64,000 bases of DNA from Podaxis mareebaensis (lineage: Eukaryota > Basidiomycota > Agaricomycetes > Agaricales > Agaricaceae). The position numbers and the translations under genes are program-made. How positions within the stretch are numbered: the first letter of the stretch is position 1; the number at the start of each line of letters is the position of its first letter. A model generated the notes under the pieces. That model had not been told where the DNA came from. It searched no databases and saw only the letters and a list, made by a program, of their open reading frames with translations. This document shows, piece after piece, positions 21,479 to 33,198 of this stretch. The stretch covers positions 62,001 through 126,000 of the forward strand of contig JAEUWP010000207.1 of assembly GCA_018524725.1 (NCBI GenBank). The letters are read 5' to 3'.

Positions 21479-23273
21479 TCAGACATCAAACCTCCGGACA
21501 ACGAGGTTATCGCCCTGCGCGATAATGAGTCTCCTTTCATCAAACGAAACAGATCCTCTGATAGGTTCGGCATCCGGTCCAAGGGGGAGTCTGTCTACGG
21601 ATTTTAGATCCGCGGCAGCGACTTCGGCGCCTAGTCCCGCTTCTAAGTCCCATACCCAGATACTTCCGTTGAATCCCAAGCTAACACAGCGTCCGTCAGA
21701 TAAAGCAAGGGCCGCGATGGGACCAGTCTGACCGTGCAGAGTACGCACGAAACTAAGTCTCGGAGGCGAGGAAGATATCGAATTGTGAGGGGGGAAGATT
21801 AACCGGTAGAGCTGTAAACCGGTCGGGGAGTGCAAAGATGAAGCAGTAAATGGACTTGTGACGATGTCATCGGAATTGTCGTTTCCGGACATGGGTGAAG
21901 GGTATGACGAAGTAGATATTGATCCCAGTGAGGTCAAGTGGTTCTCGAGGCCCGAGAGTTGATCTCCAGGTGCGAGGATCAGCCATTTCCCGTCCGATTG
22001 GATGTCCGCGACACGGGTAACCTTGCGACACCATTGCTCTCGCATGCTATGGAGCTTCCTTTCATCAATCCAACCAAAAGGAACGTCAATTGCACGTGCA
22101 GTACGAGTACTGAGCACGGCCAAGTTTTCCGGCCGCAATGGCCTGTCTGATGAAGGGGATGCATTTGATATCGATGTTGACGGAATGGGAGTTGACGCCA
22201 CTAACATCCGCGGGCCAGATATTATTAGCTCGGTCGCACCTGCGGTCCAGTGTTGCGGATATACGGGGATGGCATAGGCGAGAACCAATTTGTAGGTATT
22301 TGGTGATGGTGTGGAGAGGACAAGAGAGACAGGGGGAAAGGATGTAAAGGATGACAAGGTCTGTGTGAGCTTGACGGTGTCAGACTCCAGATTATATAAC
22401 GAAATAGTAAAGTCTCTCGAAAGAGTCACGAGTAAAGGATGGTGGTAAACAGCTTGCATGACTGGATGCGTTTGAGTCCTTCTGGTGGGTGCGAAGGCGA
22501 ATAATTGCAGCGGAGTCGAAAGGAAGTGGTGTTGGAACAGGTAGCCCATGAACTCTCCCGTGGAAAGGAATGAAATTACTCTGAAATAACCTGATGTGGG
22601 AGGAGATTGATCCAGGGCCAGTGTCATTATGCTGCAGCGAACCGCGTCTTTCGGTCTGCAAACGACAGAACAAGACATCATAGGTCCGCAAATGTAAATG
22701 GTAGGCTCGCATGAAGGTCGCGAAGAAGCCGTTATTGTAAAGGGACCGGCGAGTAATAGATGAGAATTGTGATTTGAAGGAAGTGGGATGAGCCTAGGAC
22801 AACTGGGGAATTCCTCTACGGAGCATCGTCCTGAAGGGAAGCTCGTATCAGAAGCAAAATGTGAGATTATTGAGGAGACGCGAACCTTTCCGCCAATTGG
22901 AGCTTATTCGAAACATCCACTTCCAGTCTTTGTAAACTAAATCATCTGCCCGAGCTCTGGCCGGGAGGGACCTGATTTCTCGATCATGAAAACGTCCAAG
23001 GAGGCCCCTGAGGCCACGTAGACGTGGTCTTCCATAGACCAGGAGGTACTGCTTTCTCCAAAGTTCGTTGTCGGTGGCCAAGCGCGCCCAGTTTCTATTA
23101 ACCAATTGCGCAGCACAGAGGTCGATCCATGAGAGATATGAAAAGATGGTGAGGACGAGTTCGTCATAGAGTGTGTCTATTGGAGAAGGACGTCTGTCCG
23201 GAGGTTTTCCGTGACCGACGTGGAGACGTTTTGGCGCTGGGAGATTTTGTAGGGAAAGGCTGCGCTTGGACAT
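21479..23273 (-). CDS. F-box protein with a C-terminal beta-propeller-like region
   Basis: Two exons (23273-22886 and 22830-21479), joined by a 55 bp intron with donor GTTCGC, give 579 residues. The F-box is at about residues 35-80 (DTLYDELVLTIFSYLSWIDL, then NRNWARLATDNELWRKQ), so the protein should bind Skp1 in an SCF ubiquitin ligase. The C-terminal 400 residues hold WD-like blades, the clearest being HGQTGPIAALALSDGRCVSL and GSIWVWDLEAG, then FDERRLIIAQGDNLVVRRFD. The target is unknown. MSKRSLSLQN at 23273 is the first true ATG. The gene shares a 95 bp promoter with the WD40 gene on the other strand. Confidence 0.85.
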
Positions 23274-23368
23274 GGAGGGAGATGACAAAGTGAGATAAGC
23301 AACAATTTGTTGTCATAGCTTAGCGCTCATATTCAGTGCTCAATTCTCACCCCTCACTTCCTCGCCTC
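23274..23368. promoter_or_regulatory. Shared divergent promoter, F-box gene and WDR83-like gene
   Basis: Only 95 bp separate the two start codons. No TATA box is evident, and CT-rich stretches precede the plus-strand ATG. Both 5' UTRs must be very short or overlap. Confidence 0.6.
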
Positions 23369-24583
23369 ATGGCTCCTTCACGCGGTCCTTCTCCTCTACC
23401 ACGCACGGTTCATGTCACCCTTGATGCTCACAAAGGTCCTGTCAATGTCGCCCGCTATTCCAAGGGTTCGGCCAAGTATATTCTTACCGGAGGCCAGGAC
23501 AGAACCGTCCGGCTCTGGAATGCCAACCTTGGCACCGAAATTAAAGTGTTTGCTGCACACGGCTATGAAGTGCTCTCTATCACAGTGTACGTTCATTGTA
23601 TCCGCACATTCAACGTTCCCTCTTCACAGTCACACCGCAGGTCCAATGATAATGCCAAGTTCGCGTCCTCAGGAGGAGATAGATCCGTCTTCCTCTGGGA
23701 TGTTGCTACTGCAACAACTACACGACGTCTTTCTGGCCATATGGGCAAAATCCATATTGTAGAATTCAACGATGACGCAAGTATAGTCGCGAGCGGTATG
23801 TTGTTACGCTTTTTCATGGTAGCTCCTCATTTGAGCTCCTTCCAGGTTCGTATGATACCACCGTTAGGCTATGGGATCTCAGGTGAGTGTTTCATGCTCA
23901 CTACCAATCATAATGAACCAGTCTAATGGGTTACATCAGGGCACAGACTCGTTCGCCAATACAAGTGCTAGAAGAGGCGAGAGACGCCGTCCAAACTCTG
24001 CATGTCGGTCCAACATCCATCGTCACTGGTTCGGTTGATGGTTACGTCCGTACCTATGATCTTCGCAAAGGGGAGCTACGGTCTGATTTTATTGGGTGTA
24101 AGTTCATCTCCTTTTTTACACCTGCCCTCCTTTCTTTATAATTACGTCACAATCTAGATCCTGTAACGTCCGTTGTTCCCGCTCAGGATGGCCAGACACT
24201 CCTTGTCACTTCACTCGACAGTCATATACGTTTAATGGATATGTCGAGCGGGAAAATGCTCAACGATTTCGTTGGCCATGTTAACAGTGCATACCGCTGC
24301 CGCGCATGTTTTGGGCATGCCGAAGCTAGCGTTGTTTGCGGCGATGAGGAAGGGATGGTTTGGGCATGGGACCTCCTTGACGTAGGTTCATACTTTCGTC
24401 CGGTACTCCACAAGTTTTGAACGCATTGAGTAGGCCAAACTCCTTAACCCCAATCCTCCACCAAAGGCGCATTCAAAACTGATCACCTGGACAGAACACC
24501 ATCCTTCGGACCCAAATGAAATGGTTACTTCTAGCGCTGACGGGACGGCTAAGGTCTGGCGAAACCCTGATCAGGAAGTATAA
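23369..24583 (+). CDS. WDR83/MORG1-like WD40 scaffold protein
   Basis: Six exons (23369-23586, 23641-23795, 23846-23882, 23940-24097, 24158-24381, 24434-24583) sum to 313 residues in frame, the usual length. Seven WD blades are visible: AHKGPVNVARYSKG/GGQDRTVRLWNA, FASSGGDRSVFLWDV, GSYDTTVRLWDLR, TGSVDGYVRTYDLRKGEL, DGQTLLVTSLDSHIRLMD, VVCGDEEGMVWAWDLLD and ADGTAKVWRNPD. WDR83 proteins are scaffolds linked to MAPK signalling in animals and are found with spliceosomes. The match to that subfamily (GGQDRTVRLWN, SVDGYVRTYD) is strong. Confidence 0.88.
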
Positions 24584-24872
24584 ACGCACTGTCGAGAGAC
24601 AATAAACAGCCTTGCATCAATCACCCCAAAGCGTTCCAATGGGTTCCCGATCATAGACCTCAGTGCGTTCCTTCGGGCAAGTGTGTTTCCTCGCCGAACG
24701 GAACTACCGACTCGTGCTCAAGCTCGAACCATGCAGCATGTATTCAATTGATCCTATGAGTACAGAAACGGACAAGTTGGTGAATGGCACTCGGAGGAGG
24801 AAACTTCATCACCGCTTCGCCTGCATCTGGGCCTCTGCATTTGTGTTAGTACACCATTAGAATAAATTACTC

Positions 24873-25329
24873 TCAATCGGGCCCACCTCTTCTTGTGGCA
24901 TCTTCCAATAACTGTGTATCGACGTGTTCAGCTGGTAGCTGTACGTACCGCACAACCGATCCTCGGATGAAACAGTTCTTGACTGCCATCTGCGCAGTCG
25001 ACAACAATTAATGTGAGGTTGTGTCCTGTGGAAATGGAGGGTACGTGCCATGTGGGGATGCCGGGTTTCATCGGAGACTTTTATATTATCCAAACGGATA
25101 TTCAGAAATCTGAATCAAGAAGACCCCATTATCGTCCAGAAAACGACACCTGTGATGCTGCTCACATACTGGTCGACTGATTTCAGCACGCCTGTAATGG
25201 ATAAATCATTTTTGAGCTCCACAGTGACTGTCTGGTCCGTAAGTGTCTTGAACACAGAGAAAATAAGCTAAACCCAATCTCCTATCGTCAGAAAAGGCCC
25301 ACGTCCCGGTACGTGAAGTCGCTCACCAT
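24873..25329 (-). CDS. LSM2: U6 snRNA-associated Sm-like protein LSM2
   Basis: Exons 25329-25327, 25267-25170, 25109-25049 and 24989-24873 give 92 residues, the family length. The chain has the Sm1 motif LTDQTVTVELKNDLSITGVL, SVDQFLNIRLDNI, and the Sm2 motif VKNCFIRGSVVRYVQLPAE. LSM2 is part of the Lsm2-8 ring on U6 snRNA in the nucleus and of the Lsm1-7 ring in mRNA decay. The first coding exon is the ATG alone. Intron 3 fits best with a GC donor (ATG, then GCACGT), which keeps HPHM-MAVKN at family length; a GT donor six bases on also joins in frame but loses one residue. It ends 290 bp past the WD40 gene, tail to tail. Confidence 0.9.
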
Positions 25330-27485
25330 GATGTTTCTGCTGGATGGTGTTGTGTCCAACGAACGATCAAACCCTATTGAATGTTTGTTCGTGTTTATTG
25401 GGATCCCTATGTCGAATAGGAGCCCCTTCATTTCGCGGACTGGATCCCATTACAAAGATATAGAGGGCTCAAACTCAAGCTCGCAAGAAATTTTGCCCCA
25501 TGGTCAACAAGGACCTATATCTGACCATCATATAACATGGTCCGATGCACTCAAGCTTCGCAACTCCTCGGAATTAAACAATGTAAATAGACTATGACGC
25601 AACATAAAACCACTCCAGACCATGAGTCCAGAACAAATACATTGTCAAGACGGGCACGTTTTTTCGATAACCTGTCTCTGGCACAGAGACGTCCAAAATT
25701 TGATCAACCTTAGACATATCATGATCATACTGTGGAGGTTGAGAATTTACTACGGCGATACATGCCAACATCCTTTGCCTGAATCTGGCAAAAATGAATT
25801 CAGGATCAAAGAACCGAAAGGACTGGTAAGTATGAAGTATGTCGCGGATTAAATATGCGAAGCCGCAGATAACAACTCCAAGGAACTTGGCTTTTATGGC
25901 AACGTGGATTCCAGACATGATGGCCATTCAGAATACCCTCGCCAACAAGTTTTAGATTTCCTCAACCCGCGAATTCGGCGGATCGAGAACCCCACACCAA
26001 GCACTGGTTCAGACATCATGGCACCCCGATAGTGTCTGTATCCGGTGACCATTGATGCTAGAAAGCACTTGACCCTGCCTGTTGCTGCACAGTTGATGAT
26101 CAGCGGATAACCCTAAGTATGAGGAAGAAAAGAAGGGGTTCAGGAAGTTGGTCGATTCACTACTTGGAGAAAGGAGGGCGATGAAAGCCTTGAAACGAAA
26201 TGAGTTGGGGTTATCATACATTTCAAAAAGGAAATGTCCATACTGGAAGACCATATGGGCACCGACTCCCAAGTGTTCGGGCCCAATGTAATTCATTATG
26301 CTAAGAAGCACAGTTGCTGATGAATTCCTGAGTGGCGGAAACTTGTGAGAAGGCGTTGCAGTAGTTCACCTGCCACGGTCGTGCACCCCGTCCTAATAGA
26401 CCAGCAAGATGTTTGGTCCCTGACCCAAGCAGCAGAACTAGCAGGCAATTGGTTTGCGGAGGTCAGGCCAGGTAAAATTTTGCCAGCGTTTCATAGTAGC
26501 GAGTCCTGAAGAGGTAACCGGTAGCTTGTAGTGGACACGCACCCGAACGTAAGCCGTGCGGCAGATTTCCCTCCTAAATTTCTTACCGCTATCATAGACA
26601 TACCGAGCCTCGCGACCAACACAGTGACCGAGATTATACCATGTGTGCCGACTGCGGTTGTGGACTGCGTGCTCTCAGAGAAAGAAATACATGCAATGAA
26701 GAAGGGTGCCACGCACCTCTATTGCATTTATCGCGTTGTAAGTAAATGCTATCCACTATATTAGTTAGAGTCTGCACACTCTGCACAAAGAATACGAGAT
26801 GAAGGGCTTAAGGCAACAAAGACTTTAGTGCAACGGCATTACACCTAACGCCGGAGTTCAACAAAACAAATTCTAGTTCCAGAATGGCATGGTGTTTATA
26901 TCTGAAACACGGCCTTCGTATATCCGCAAACCAGAAACCGGGAACATCAGTTGGTGACGTGATACAGACACCTCACAAGACAAACACAGGGGCAGGGTCT
27001 GCAGCACGGTCTGAGCGGGCGCTCGCGAGTGAAAGAAAGGACTCACAAGCAGCCGCCTGCGAAGGGGGCATCTTCGCATGGGTTTAGCGGCACGAGTGCA
27101 GAGAAGTAGACAGAGTCAACGACCCAGACTGCAGGCGCTTAAGTCCCTGCCACAACTTGGGGTTGAACGAGGTGGATTAGGAAGTTCATATGCGCTCCCA
27201 CAGTTTGAATTGATGGAAAGAATAAAAAAGACCTATGATGTTTGATAGACGAATCAATAGTGGAGTTTCGAATGTCGGGACCATGTACCGATAGCCTGGT
27301 CATCAAACCTTTTGCTCCCGCCCCCCAAATCGCGTGAGAAACGGACGTTACTCTGAGTCCATTGATTTGTCTAATCAGCTGCTATTTCACTCCAGAAGCG
27401 CATTGATTCTATAATCCGACCGATTGTAGCAGATCGCATGAATTCTCTGAGGAAAACCCAACCTTCTAATATCACTTCACCAATA
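25330..27485. other. Unresolved 2.1 kb region, coding-like minus-strand pieces
   Basis: I cannot build a gene here. The minus strand has an open stretch at 25592-25927 (AKFLGVVICGFAYLIRDIL, FFDPEFIFARFRQRM) with one membrane-like segment. Another is at 26009-26311 (GVGAHMVFQYGHFLFEMYD) and a third at 26491-26712 (GIISVTVLVARLGMSMIAV). Potential GT-AG borders exist between them but no chain matches a known family. It may be a rapidly evolving membrane protein or a relic. The far end (26.9-27.4 kb) shows nothing. Confidence 0.3.
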
Positions 27486-28699
27486 CTAGCTCGGGGTATC
27501 TCTCGCTGTCTGTTCTTCACTTGTTTCCAAAATAGCCGTCAGGTCAATCACACTCGCAGAGGGTGTATCTGTCACGAGTTTCTGCATATTAACAATCATC
27601 CAACATGTCTAGGAAGAGATAACATGAGAAAGGACCGGAAGTTTTATGCTTCGTGAACAAAGCTTACCGACATAGAAAGGATTGACACAAAGACCCTGAA
27701 TGACGACATGAGGAAGTCATCACATAAAAGGGGACAATGCGTACGGAAAGACGAAGGGAATGGTATCTTTCAGAGTATGAGGAAGCTGGGCATATATGAC
27801 TATCGCAATTAATCCGGCTGGCATTATTCGAGTCAGAGAGTATGAGGACAAGCTTTAACCGAGAAAACGCACCAGAAACAGCTGTGTATGTCACCGCACC
27901 GTCGCGATACAACAAGGAAGTGACCGGTGCCCGTATTCGAACGACGCCCGATGCAAATGCTTGTCTAGCAAAGGTCAAACCCAATATAAGACTTTGTGTG
28001 ACCATTTCAGAGACTCTGGCACGATCACAATTAACGCGCACACTGGTAAAAGCGTGGGCTGCCTTACAGGAAAGAGAACACAACGGGTTTTGTCAATTTC
28101 GTCCCGCAAGCTTCGTCGAATAGCTGGGTTGGCATGTGAATTGCTGCGGTCGAAGTTGCGAGAACCAAGCGTATGACGAAGACGGTGCCCAAGAGGGCAC
28201 CCATACGCCAATCACAACGATAGAAGGCATATACTATCAACCCGGATAAAAACGGGGCAAATTGGATCCAACAATATCACCTACCTCGCATCATGAGGAC
28301 CAGGTCCATCGCGTTCAGCAAGATGTAGGTGACAACTACTTGATATGAGATCCACCATCTGCAAACAAGAGTCGGAACGGGATAAAGCGATGTTATCTTC
28401 TGTGCGAAAACGATGTTCAGTCTAGTAATATTCTTCAGTGACCGTTGCGATCGAGCACTAGGGACTCACGTATGGGCGATCAAACTGAAGTATCGGCAGA
28501 AGACGTAGAGGAGCTTTATGGTTGTCCATCTAAGAGGTCGACTGAGGATACAAGTCAGACAAAAATTACTTCAAAGTTTTCAATTGACGAACGTCCATAT
28601 CAACTTTATCTCGTCTCGCAACACCACAAGGTATTCTAATGCGGTGAGAATCAATCCCAAACCTGGTCGTCTTGAGTTCTCGCAGCTATGGGGTATCAT
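27486..28699 (-). CDS. DUF6533-family multi-pass membrane protein (basidiomycete receptor-like)
   Basis: Eight exons (28699-28593, 28541-28470, 28421-28285, 28233-28068, 28015-27873, 27817-27724, 27695-27668, 27608-27486) sum to 870 bases, 289 residues. The DUF6533 start is LEYLVVLRDEIKLIWTRPLR then TTIKLLYVFCRYFSLIAH. Further family blocks follow: TYILLNAMDLVLMMRVYAFY, RIRAPVTSLLYRDGAVTY and CWMIVNMQKL. About seven hydrophobic segments are expected. These proteins are abundant in Agaricomycetes and resemble 7TM receptors; ligands and partners are unknown. Intron 1 has donor GTTCGT. A related gene lies at 31.6-32.9 kb in the opposite orientation, across the eS8 gene. Confidence 0.82.
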
Positions 28700-29147
28700 A
28701 GAGCTAGAGCCACGTACATGAAGCCGGAATGAGAGCAGACACCATATCTCACGACCCTGTGTTCATCGTTGCATTGGGATTGAGGGCAATTCGGCCAGGG
28801 TCATTTATGCAATCACACGAAAGTGATGGGCATTGACAATTGTCTCCCATGGTTGCAAACCCACAGGTTTGCAACCGTATAGTCCAATGAATAGCCAAGA
28901 GTATCAGGGACGTGTGTTAAACATCATTTAAAATCGCCGAGATCAATTTGTATGGTAGACCTAGGGCTAAGAGGGAACGCTTGCATACGAGAACGAGTGC
29001 GTTTCTGCGGCATATATTGTGACAAGACATAGCACAGAGCATGACATGACATAGGTGCATGAATTACTCGGCCGAAGTAATCATATTTTGACCACCATCC
29101 AGAAGACTGAGCCAGCTATTATAAAACACAAGGGAGAAGAAAAATGC
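28700..29147. other. Intergenic region between DUF6533-like gene and eS8 gene
   Basis: About 450 bp. It should hold the promoter of the minus-strand DUF6533-like gene and the 3' UTR of the eS8 gene. No other feature seen. Confidence 0.5.
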
Positions 29148-30059
29148 TCAAGCATGGGCGTGCTTCTGTTTGCCAGTCCTGATTTTCCTCAAGTAGAACT
29201 AGAAATGCCAATGAGATCCTCCCATCTTTTTTTTTAACAACCCATCAAAACTTACCTCGAGTTCCTTACCCTCAAGAATATAACCATCGGCGCGACCAGA
29301 CTGGCCTGGACGGCTCGTGATAGTAGCGTAGAGACGACCTGCCGCGAATTGTGTTTCGAGGAGTGGGTCGATTTTGGCATCTAACATTAGTGTGAGTTCG
29401 TTATGAAAAGCTGATATCGAATCAGATACGACGTACCCTTTTTCCTCTCCTCAAGGTTACGCTGGGCATGGTTAGAAAGTTTTTTAGGCTCAGTAGGGGC
29501 AGCCTCAGCAGCCTGTGCCTTTCCCTTCTTGGTGATGGGTTGGGCATACTAGCCCAAGCTCAGCGGATTTCATTTGGCTAATGGAGTTAGGAAAAACGTA
29601 CGTGAGCCTCATACCACTGGCGGAAGGGAGTAGCATCGACCTGGATGATCGCGCTCTTCACAAGAGTGTTGGTGCGAACAAGTTCGTTGTTGGAAGCGTT
29701 GTAAACCTGAGTTATAAATCTAGTGGTAGTTTTCTGGAGATAACGGGTGGATTACATACCACACCAATGATCCTCGTCTTCCGTGTGACGTGCTCCGAAC
29801 CCCAGGCGAAGTTTCCGCTATCGAGACGAAGAGCACGATATTTCAAGTTCCCCCCACGGACGCGAACTGTATGGATACGCTTAGGACCAAGCTTGGTGTT
29901 GGCAGGCTGGCGGCCGAGTTCGAATTTTCTCTTCTTGCGGTAGTGGGCGCGCTGGGCACCGGACGCAGAGCGCTTGTGCCGGGAGGAGCGAGAGATACCT
30001 AAGGGACGTCATTAGGTGCACCGATGCCACGATAGATGCGACGAGCAGCACTCACCCAT
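29148..30059 (-). CDS. RPS8: Small ribosomal subunit protein eS8
   Basis: Six exons (30059-30056, 29998-29760, 29706-29602, 29548-29437, 29380-29256, 29198-29148) give 211 residues. The sequence is a textbook eS8: [92 protein letters not shown], ending [16 protein letters not shown]. It is part of the 40S subunit. The first exon holds only ATGG, so intron 1 starts directly after the start codon, a common arrangement in intron-rich ribosomal protein genes. Five introns of about 50-60 bp. Confidence 0.95.
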
Positions 30060-31593
30060 GTCGGAAAGTCTTGAGGATGGGGGTCGTGTACAGCGAGCAA
30101 GGTTGTGTGGATGATAGTAGTCGATAAGGTTTGATCCATATTCAATCTCCGATCGGACTATGCCGTTGCCCATCTTATGGGATCATTTCTCCAGAGCAAG
30201 GCGTTTCGTCTTTGTGTCACTATAGTAGGCTATACATAGTGTTACCTGATACATTTCGAGTTGCTGATATGTTCGTAAAAAGATCCACCAAGCATATTGA
30301 AATTTAACAGCTCGTGTCGACATCCAGATGCCAATCGTTCCGGACCAGACACCAGAGCCTTATAAGACTTCTATTCGGGTTCATGAATAGACAGCTTCAG
30401 CCTCCCGTTTTTTTTTTCGCTGAAAGGGGGGGGGGGAGGAATACCCAAAGGGTGAGTGTGCAACCTACCCTCATCCCCATGATTCACCCCTCGAAATCCT
30501 TCGGAAGTGAATGCCGCAGGCGAGTTGCTTTCCGATATTTCATGACTGATCAACCGGAAGGGAAGATTTGACCGTCCCTTGGGATGCTGCAAGGCGTCGG
30601 ATTATAGCCCAGGCAACTGCGCAACAACGTATCAAATCGCCCATGACCTGATTCGTCTCCGGGTCACGATGCATCTTCTCAGCCTCTCTTTGGGCCTATG
30701 GATCATTCAATCTCTCGGTGAGTCATGGAGGAGGGCGTCGGTCTTTCTCTCCGAACAATTGGACGACCCCGCCCGCTGGGAAAACGCTTTCCGGAAATCC
30801 CATAATGGCCATTGACTACTACTCCGAAGAAGAAAATACGTGGCACGGTCGGCTCGGGCTGATAAGGCTCGAGCGCTCCTAGACGGTGATTATGGGCGAC
30901 CAATATTACCAGTTCAGCGCCTTCGGTCATCGCCACCGAAGAACATATTAACGGCGTTCTGATAACGGTGAGTTGGAGCAACGACTAATCCTTTTCGCTT
31001 GGGTTGTATGGATCATATAATTTCCGAGCATCGTTTTCTCATAGTTTTACGGTATGTCTGGTACGCACGACATTAATCTGAGCATTATTTTTCATTGAAT
31101 CTTCTCAGTTTTTAGGAATGCAAAGCGCGGACGGTACATTTTATTCCCTCCCCTGTCAGATCCTTCGGGATGTACATACATACCTATTGGTTCGACTCAA
31201 TGGAACTGAACCACAAAGCCATTTACGTCACTGGTTTCTCTTCTCACGACTCCGCGACCTTGAATCCCAACAACTACACCGCTCCACAATAGACATGGAT
31301 TTTTGCGAACTTTTCATGCCCTTTGGCGGCTACGACCTTCAGAGCTGATCCTCTCGGATCATGTTTAATATACAACAATCGTGATGGTTATCAGTGTCCG
31401 ACCCGTATGTAATCCCGAAATGACGGTCAGAACCAATAACAGCATTATCAGGGACAAGGAGATGCTTGCGCCAGTCCGCTTACAATACGCTACAGAGCAA
31501 ACCTCTCCAGTTGCTCATGAACCTGTAACAGGGCCTTCCCGTCTGTTCCCGTGTTCATATCTCATCTTCTGGTAAGGTGCAAGAAAGAACGAT
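30060..31593. other. Intergenic region, eS8 promoter side and homopolymer tracts
   Basis: Between the divergent starts of the eS8 gene and the plus-strand DUF6533-like gene. It contains a T-run followed by a G-run at about 30408-30437 (assembly-prone). Open frames at 30703-30981 (minus) and 31118-31348 (plus) show no known motif. Extra 5' exons of the DUF6533-like gene could lie near its end. Confidence 0.4.
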
Positions 31594-32903
31594 ATGGACA
31601 CTAAACATGGCGCATCCAGTAAGTAGAGCTTCAATTCATGGGGTGGTCAGCGCTTCCATCTTTATCCCCAACCACCTTCCTTTGCAGTCATAGCCTTCGC
31701 GCTCAACGTCTGCGAACACCTAACTTTGTTCCCGGAGGAACTGGAGCTAATTTGGTCGTGAGTGTGTCTACCTTGAAACGTATATATACCAACTGTTCGT
31801 CCAGATCACCATGGTGCTCTCGCATCTCTAGTCGGTTGTTCATGATCACCAGATATACCCCATACCTACTATACATGTGCGTGGAGATACCCTCGATGGA
31901 GACGAGCTCACTGCATCTTGGGTGTTCTTCATCAGTTTCCATGCCCAATATGCAGACGCTTTCTTCGCTGCCGCCAGCCCCAGGGCACAGGGGTTTTTCG
32001 CATTCACATTTGATCTCGTAACGACGCAGACCATGTTCCTGGTCGTCCACTTCACCCTCGCAAAACGTTGTACGTCTATCAACATCCTCAACATGCTCCA
32101 TCAGCGCATCAACTACGCCCGTAGTGACTTTGTTTTATTCCGGTACATGGGTTCGGGTGTTTGTCCTCCCCGGTGTTCTAATTGCCCGCCTATCGATGGT
32201 GCTTGGTCTGATTTCCATCGCACACCATTCAATAGTGTTACACACGGTGCAGAGCCCCGCTATGAATGACATCCTCACTTATTATGCGTAAGTTCTTCCG
32301 GGTGACATCTTAACTGTATGCTTCTCTGCTCATGTTCATACCAGAGGATGCGAATTTTTACTGGAGTCGATAATGCTCGCCTTTATGATTGCCGCATATT
32401 GTTGTCCGACAAGAATGGGTGCTGCAAGAAGTGCGCTTACTTATCGGCTGAGAAGAGAAGGACTGGGAGTTCCTGCCTTTGGCTTGCTCGGTGAGTTCTC
32501 TGATATTAGCTATCTGGGGTCTCTTGTTGATGCTACCCCTATCGACGGCGCTGCCTCTCTGCTCACCATTTGAACCAATATCGAATCAAACCGCCCGGAT
32601 CACACTTCCAATATCAGCAACGGCTGCCGGTGTTGTCATGTTTTATAGTGGTCCATCCATGGCTCAGGCAATATATCCGTGAGTTTACCTCTTTTCTGCA
32701 ACAAAACACGACACTGACCTCGTTGCGATTAATAGACTTTATATGGGTGTGATGGCTGTTCTGGTATGTTGGGGGCCTATCCAACTCAGACGTCTTACTG
32801 ATGCTCAATGTATGCACAGGCATCTCGATTAATCCTTTCAAACCATAAAGCCATTCAAAATGCGCCTGCCGTGGAATATCGACTTGTCGACTTGCGTCTG
32901 TGA
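31594..32903 (+). CDS. DUF6533-family multi-pass membrane protein, possibly frame-broken
   Basis: Plus-strand relative of the gene at 27.5-28.7 kb. Early exons 31594-31618, 31688-31757 and 31805-31872 give MDTKHGASIIAFALNVCEHL then FPEELELIWSSPW and FMITRYTPYLLY, the DUF6533 signature. Later blocks are GFFAFTFDLVTTQTMFLVVH, GCEFLLESIMLAFMIAAYCC, RLRREGLGVPAF, LILAIWGLLLMLPLSTALPL and GVMAVLASRLILSNHKAI, ending VDLRL. The exon chain around 32.0-32.15 kb is uncertain, and near 32,490 the frame changes without a plausible intron. So it is either a gene with an unseen exon or a recent pseudogene. Confidence 0.6.
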
Positions 32904-33198
32904 TACTCCTGTCCGGATATGATATTAGACTTTTGATTGTCGTTGGCCTTGTGGTACGCGTGCATCATTTCTGATCGCTCCATCGAAGAATAGTCTATAA
33001 CAATGTTGACTTGTAGAAAATGATTAAACGTGAAAACAACATGACCTATAGATGGGCCCAATCCAGGCCACACGACAGGAAAAACCACTAAAACGAGACG
33101 ATAGATCGTAAAAAGGATATACTGCAAGTCCGAAGAAAGTAAAGCAAAAGTCCCAAAGCCAGATTTTTTGATTCTAAACAGATACCTGTCAACAACAA

